DNA of 13,908 nucleotides from contig DBEYOB010000113.1 in assembly GCA_048173955.1 (NCBI GenBank), forward strand, positions 1 to 13,908. Direction: 5' to 3'. Below are positions 11,427 to 13,908 of the stretch, piece after piece; position 1 is the stretch's first letter; every line of letters begins with the position of its first letter. The notes below the pieces were generated by a model. That model saw nothing but the letters and a program-made list of their open reading frames with translations. It was not told the origin of the DNA and did no database searches. The position numbers were made by a program, and so were the translations under genes. The DNA comes from CAZUFB01 sp048173955. Lineage in GTDB: Bacteria > Actinomycetota > Coriobacteriia > Coriobacteriales > UMGS124.

Positions 11427-11936
11427 CTAGGCCCGTGCAAGCACCCGCTCGATCTCGCCGATGTACATGTGCGAGCAGTCGCGGGCGGGATACACCTCGT
11501 CGGCCATACCGGGCACCGTGAACTTCCCGGCGTCGAATTGGGCGGCGTAGATCTTGCGGCACACGAGGACGAGGTTCGCCTGCTCGAAGGCGCACGTGCC
11601 GTCGGTGAAGTACGGCGTGAAACCGACCTCGGCCACCTTGTCGCCGTCGCGCCCCGACTTGGTGCCAAGCACCGTGAGGGCGTCGCGGCAGCATTCGTCG
11701 TAGAAGGAGAGCGTAAACCGCTCCGCGGCGTCGAGGAACACCTTGGTGTAGCGCTGGGGTCGGATGTAGCACGTGGCGACGTTTCTGCCCCACAGCACGC
11801 CGAGACCGCCCCAACTCGCCGTGAGAGTGTTGTAGCCCGACTCGTCGCCCGCAGTGACGAGCATCCACTCCCTGCCGATCTTGGTGAAGGGGTTCATCTG
11901 CAGCGACTCGATGGGGACCTCTTTGAACTCTACCAT
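11427..11936 (-). CDS. Flavin-reductase-like FMN-binding split-barrel protein
   Basis: This 169-residue protein looks like a member of the flavin reductase-like (DIM6/NTAB) FMN-binding split-barrel family, which use or reduce FMN. Supporting segments are MNPFTKIGREWMLVTAGD (14-31), then YNTLTASWGGLGVLWGRNV (35-53), where such proteins contact flavin, and IRPQRYTKVFLDAAERFTLSF (58-78), matching the usual 'R..R.T...i......F.ln' pattern. The ATG at 11936 follows AAGGAG with 7 nt spacing. It is on the same strand as thiC, 214 bp upstream of it, so a shared transcript is possible but not shown. The electron donor and substrate cannot be told from sequence; several family members are stand-alone flavoproteins in anaerobes. 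Confidence 0.8.
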   Translation of the reverse strand: MVEFKEVPIESLQMNPFTKIGREWMLVTAGDESGYNTLTASWGGLGVLWGRNVATCYIRPQRYTKVFLDAAERFTLSFYDECCRDALTVLGTKSGRDGDKVAEVGFTPYFTDGTCAFEQANLVLVCRKIYAAQFDAGKFTVPGMADEVYPARDCSHMYIGEIERVLARA

Positions 11937-12031
11937 GTCCCACTCCTTCCCTGATGCCTTCCGGTATGCGGACGCCTTTTCCGACGCGCGGCGGCACGAC
12001 GCACCGACGCCGGGCGGACGGCGCCCGATGC

Positions 12032-12057
12032 TGTTCCCGCCTAGTGTTCCCGCCTAG
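12032..12057. repeat. Exact 13-bp tandem duplication near a promoter
   Basis: TGTTCCCGCCTAG occurs twice back to back (12032-12044, 12045-12057). It lies between a minus-strand -10-like hexamer and the flavin-reductase-like gene, where a repressor or other regulator could bind. ACCTAGGT, an 8-bp palindrome, follows at 12061-12068. Confidence 0.75.
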
Positions 12058-12066
12058 ATTACCTAG

Positions 12067-12072
12067 GTTATA
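12067..12072 (-). promoter_or_regulatory. Possible -10 element of the flavin-reductase-like gene
   Basis: The minus strand reads TATAAC, five of six matches to the -10 consensus. Transcription would start at about 12060, just before the 13-bp tandem repeat. No good -35 is seen at 17 bp. Confidence 0.35.
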
Positions 12073-12195
12073 TCCCTTTGCGCGATTCCGTCGCGCGATA
12101 GCAAGAAAAACAGGGACGGAGCGGGGCGTGCGGGCGTGGGTGGCGGGCGCATGCGAGTACGGCCAGCGACCGGAGGGGGACAAGCGAGTGCGGGC

Positions 12196-12450
12196 GACGG
12201 GCGGGGATGGTCGTTTTGAGCGCAAATGCGTGAATCTGAAAAAGTGCTGGTCAAAACGCCAACGAGTGTATGCCGCTTTGGGCATCATGTCGAAGGCGTC
12301 AGATTGCAGCGGCCGCGTTACCAGGCAGTTCGCACGCGCGGCCGGTTCGAAGGCGCGTCCTGCAACTCTCGGACGCATGCACTCACTGGCAAAATGACCA
12401 GTACTTTTCTCAAAACACGCACTCGAGCCCCGAATGACCACCCCAGGCGC
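12196..12450. repeat. Region bounded by imperfect inverted repeats
   Basis: The reverse complement of about 12196-12262 aligns with about 12386-12450. Shared blocks include TGACCAG[C/T]ACTTTT, CACGCA and GACCA followed by CCCC, roughly 60-65% identity over about 60 bp by eye. About 125 bp lie between the arms. It may be a decayed element or two copies of a dispersed repeat in opposite orientation. Confidence 0.45.
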
Positions 12451-12733
12451 GCCCACCCCGCTGCCTCGAACGTCCCGAGCACCCCGCAGTCCTGCGGCCC
12501 CGGGTGGCGCGCGCCTCGACACACGCGGCCAGGGCAGCACAATGCGCACCGCCCGCCCCGCCTCCCGCGTTCGCAGTCGATGTGCATCCCATGGTTTTTA
12601 CCATCGCGCCAAGGCGTCTTCCTGCACTGTCATCCTTCTGTAATGGACTGTTAGAAAAATGTGCTTCTACCTGCGGTAATTTTCTTGCTACCCTTGCCGT
12701 TCCCTATCGACGCCGATTCGGTTCGGAGGAACC

Positions 12734-13756
12734 ATGGGGATAGTCCTCAGCCATCAGACAGCCCTGCGGGCCTTGCGTACATGGGACTTCATCCCGCATG
12801 GCAGGCGCTCTCCCCTGTGCCCCAACCTTTCCTGCGGGCGCAGTGCCGCCAGAGACAATGCGACCTGCTTCCCCATCGAGCGGCCGACGGCGAAGCAGGT
12901 CTCGGCGCTGCGGCGCGTGCCGTCGCCGTTCTCCACATCGGAAGGCGGGCGGCCTTCCCTGTTCGACGGCCCCATCCACATCCTCGTGCCCGAACCCCGC
13001 CAGCGCAGCCAAATGAGGGGTGTCGCGTCCCATGTGTGGACCTCCCCGCTTCCGCCGACCCTATTGCGCGAAATCCAGCCGGGGCTGCTATGCGCCGGGC
13101 CGGAATTGTGCTATGCGCAGCTGGCCTCGGTACTCGACCCCGTCGAACTGGTCCTGCTCGGCAACGAGCTGCTCGGAACCTGGACGCCGTATCCGCCATC
13201 TCCCTACGGCATCGTCGAGCGACGTGCGCTGACAGACGTCGGCCGGATGCGCGCGGCCCTCGACCAAATCGGGGCGCATCGGGGCGTCGCGCGAGCGCGC
13301 CGGTGCCTCGACCTGCTCGCGGCAGACTCGGCATCGCCGATGGAATCGCGGCTGGCGGCATACTTCACCCTGCCGCGCTCCATGGGAGGGTATGCCCTTC
13401 CCGCCCCGCAGCTCAACAGGGCGTTTGATGAGGACGGCCGTATCCGCACCCCGGACAGGCGCGCCTACCGAGGGGACCCGTGCTGGCCCGAGGCAAGCCT
13501 GGCCGTCGAATACGACAGCGACGCAGCCCACACGGGGTCTGAGCGCATCGCAGACGATACCCGTCGGCGCAACGCGCTGGCAGAACGCGGCATCACCGTC
13601 GTCGGCGTCACCTGGCAGCAGGCGTGCAGCTTCGAAGACCTCGACCGCGTGGCCCGCATCGTGGCGCGCATCCTTGGGCATCGGATGCGCGAGCGCAGGC
13701 CGGACCAGCTCGAACGGAGGATGGCGCTGCATGGGCAGCTGTTCCTCCAGCGTTAG
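12734..13756 (+). CDS. Vsr/DUF559-like nuclease-fold protein (AbiEi-like layout)
   Basis: This 340-residue protein is probably a two-part protein like the AbiEi/DUF559 proteins common in actinobacteria. The N-terminal ~190 residues include IHILVPEPRQRSQMRGVASH (81-100) and PELCYAQLASVLDPVELVLLG (123-143), which recall the region before the nuclease fold in those proteins. The C-terminal part resembles a Vsr-type PD-(D/E)XK fold: SPMESRLAAYFTLP (201-214, E204), then YRGDPCWPE (245-253, D248), LAVEYDSDAAH (256-266, E259, H266) and RRRNALAERGITVVGVT (277-293). Candidate catalytic residues D248 and E259 are present. ATG 12734 is preceded by GGAGGA with short spacing. It stands alone, without a visible methylase, toxin or helicase partner. 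Its function is unknown; defence, repair or toxin-antitoxin roles are only suggestions. Confidence 0.65.
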   Translation: MGIVLSHQTALRALRTWDFIPHGRRSPLCPNLSCGRSAARDNATCFPIERPTAKQVSALRRVPSPFSTSEGGRPSLFDGPIHILVPEPRQRSQMRGVASHVWTSPLPPTLLREIQPGLLCAGPELCYAQLASVLDPVELVLLGNELLGTWTPYPPSPYGIVERRALTDVGRMRAALDQIGAHRGVARARRCLDLLAADSASPMESRLAAYFTLPRSMGGYALPAPQLNRAFDEDGRIRTPDRRAYRGDPCWPEASLAVEYDSDAAHTGSERIADDTRRRNALAERGITVVGVTWQQACSFEDLDRVARIVARILGHRMRERRPDQLERRMALHGQLFLQR

Positions 13757-13832
13757 CATATCGGCTGAGGATAGGGGCTGCAGGACAGGGCGATAAGGAA
13801 AGAGCCGGAAGGGGCAGGGTAAAAGGGCGGCG

Positions 13833-13908
13833 CCGAGCCGCGGGGCGGGAAGAAAAGACGACACCGAGCCGCGGGGCTGAGCGAAAGAGCGACGCCGAAC
13901 CGCGGGGC
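13833..13908. repeat. 31-bp tandem repeat, three copies, cut by the window end
   Basis: The core CCGAGCCGCGGGGC occurs at 13833-13846 and 13864-13877, and with one change (CCGAACCGCGGGGC) at 13895-13908, exactly 31 bp apart. The segments between the cores (purine-rich, GAAGAAAAGACGAC and GAGCGAAAGAGCGAC types) are similar too, so the whole unit is repeated. The unit length is not a multiple of three and no frame is maintained. The array probably continues beyond the window. Confidence 0.8.

Larger units (their letters stand above)
11937..12733. other. Gene-free 797-bp stretch with repeats
   Basis: This stretch is flanked by divergent genes. It holds a 13-bp tandem duplication and a -10-like site for the flavin-reductase gene, a stem-loop GCGCGA-TTCCG-TCGCGC (12080-12096), a pair of imperfect inverted arms (about 12196-12262 and 12386-12450) and a small dyad ATGGT-TTTT-ACCAT (12591-12604). 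AT-rich DNA before the last gene (12640-12720) probably carries its promoter. Open frames here are Pro/Arg-rich, have no ribosome sites and look non-coding. Confidence 0.65.

Noticed and set aside
8495..11521. A 1008-codon plus-strand open frame
   Set aside because: It overlaps the SIMPL gene in another frame and thiC in antisense, and has no recognisable domain.
12226..12654. A 142-codon plus-strand open frame before the Vsr-like gene
   Set aside because: Pro/Arg/His-rich with no ribosome site, and it runs through the inverted-repeat arm; it looks non-coding.
13833..13908. CRISPR array at the right edge
   Set aside because: The interval between cores is only 17 bp and the linkers are similar to one another rather than unique spacers, so this is a tandem repeat.

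Overview
The window is GC-rich (roughly two thirds G+C by eye), with G/C at almost every third codon position. It carries the rapZ-yvcK-whiA cluster of Gram-positive bacteria, an actinobacterial-style RapZ P-loop (Arg instead of Lys), a short-form ThiC, a zinc-ribbon/EF-hand/LRR surface protein and a Vsr-like nuclease-fold protein. Together these point to an actinomycetote, most likely class Coriobacteriia (gut or oral type). The class is an inference from gene content, not from a marker gene.

Layout. Positions 1-2554 (minus strand) hold rapZ, yvcK and the 5' half of whiA, tightly packed with a 3-nt gap and a 22-nt overlap. Positions 2555-4636 are an opposite-strand interruption. It holds a zinc-ribbon/membrane-anchor/LRR gene split by an in-frame TGA, a strong terminator, and an AT-rich patch leading into a 225-bp segment bounded by 26-bp inverted repeats (MITE-like). 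Positions 4637-7990 (minus strand) hold an ATP-grasp carboxylate-amine ligase followed 6 nt later by uvrC. Position 8526 starts a secreted SIMPL-domain protein (plus strand), which converges on thiC across a bidirectional terminator. A flavin-reductase-like gene lies upstream of thiC on the minus strand. A 797-bp gene-free stretch (11937-12733) with repeats and palindromes follows. Next comes an orphan Vsr/DUF559-like protein gene (12734-13756, plus strand), and finally a 31-bp tandem repeat that runs off the window edge.

How the genes fit together. Several products relate to the cell envelope. YvcK and RapZ belong to families linked to amino-sugar and cell-wall control. The ATP-grasp ligase resembles D-aspartate-ligase-type cross-bridge enzymes, and the LRR and SIMPL proteins are exported. 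UvrC (DNA repair), ThiC (thiamine pyrimidine synthesis) and the flavin-binding protein are housekeeping genes. In many actinobacteria uvrC, rapZ, yvcK and whiA lie together; here about 2 kb of other DNA sits between uvrC and rapZ.

No tRNA, rRNA, CRISPR array or complete insertion sequence was seen. The features most worth following up are the stop-split surface gene, the inverted-repeat element beside it, the altered cysteine pattern of UvrC, the repeat-rich non-coding stretch before the Vsr-like gene, and the 31-bp tandem repeat at the right edge.
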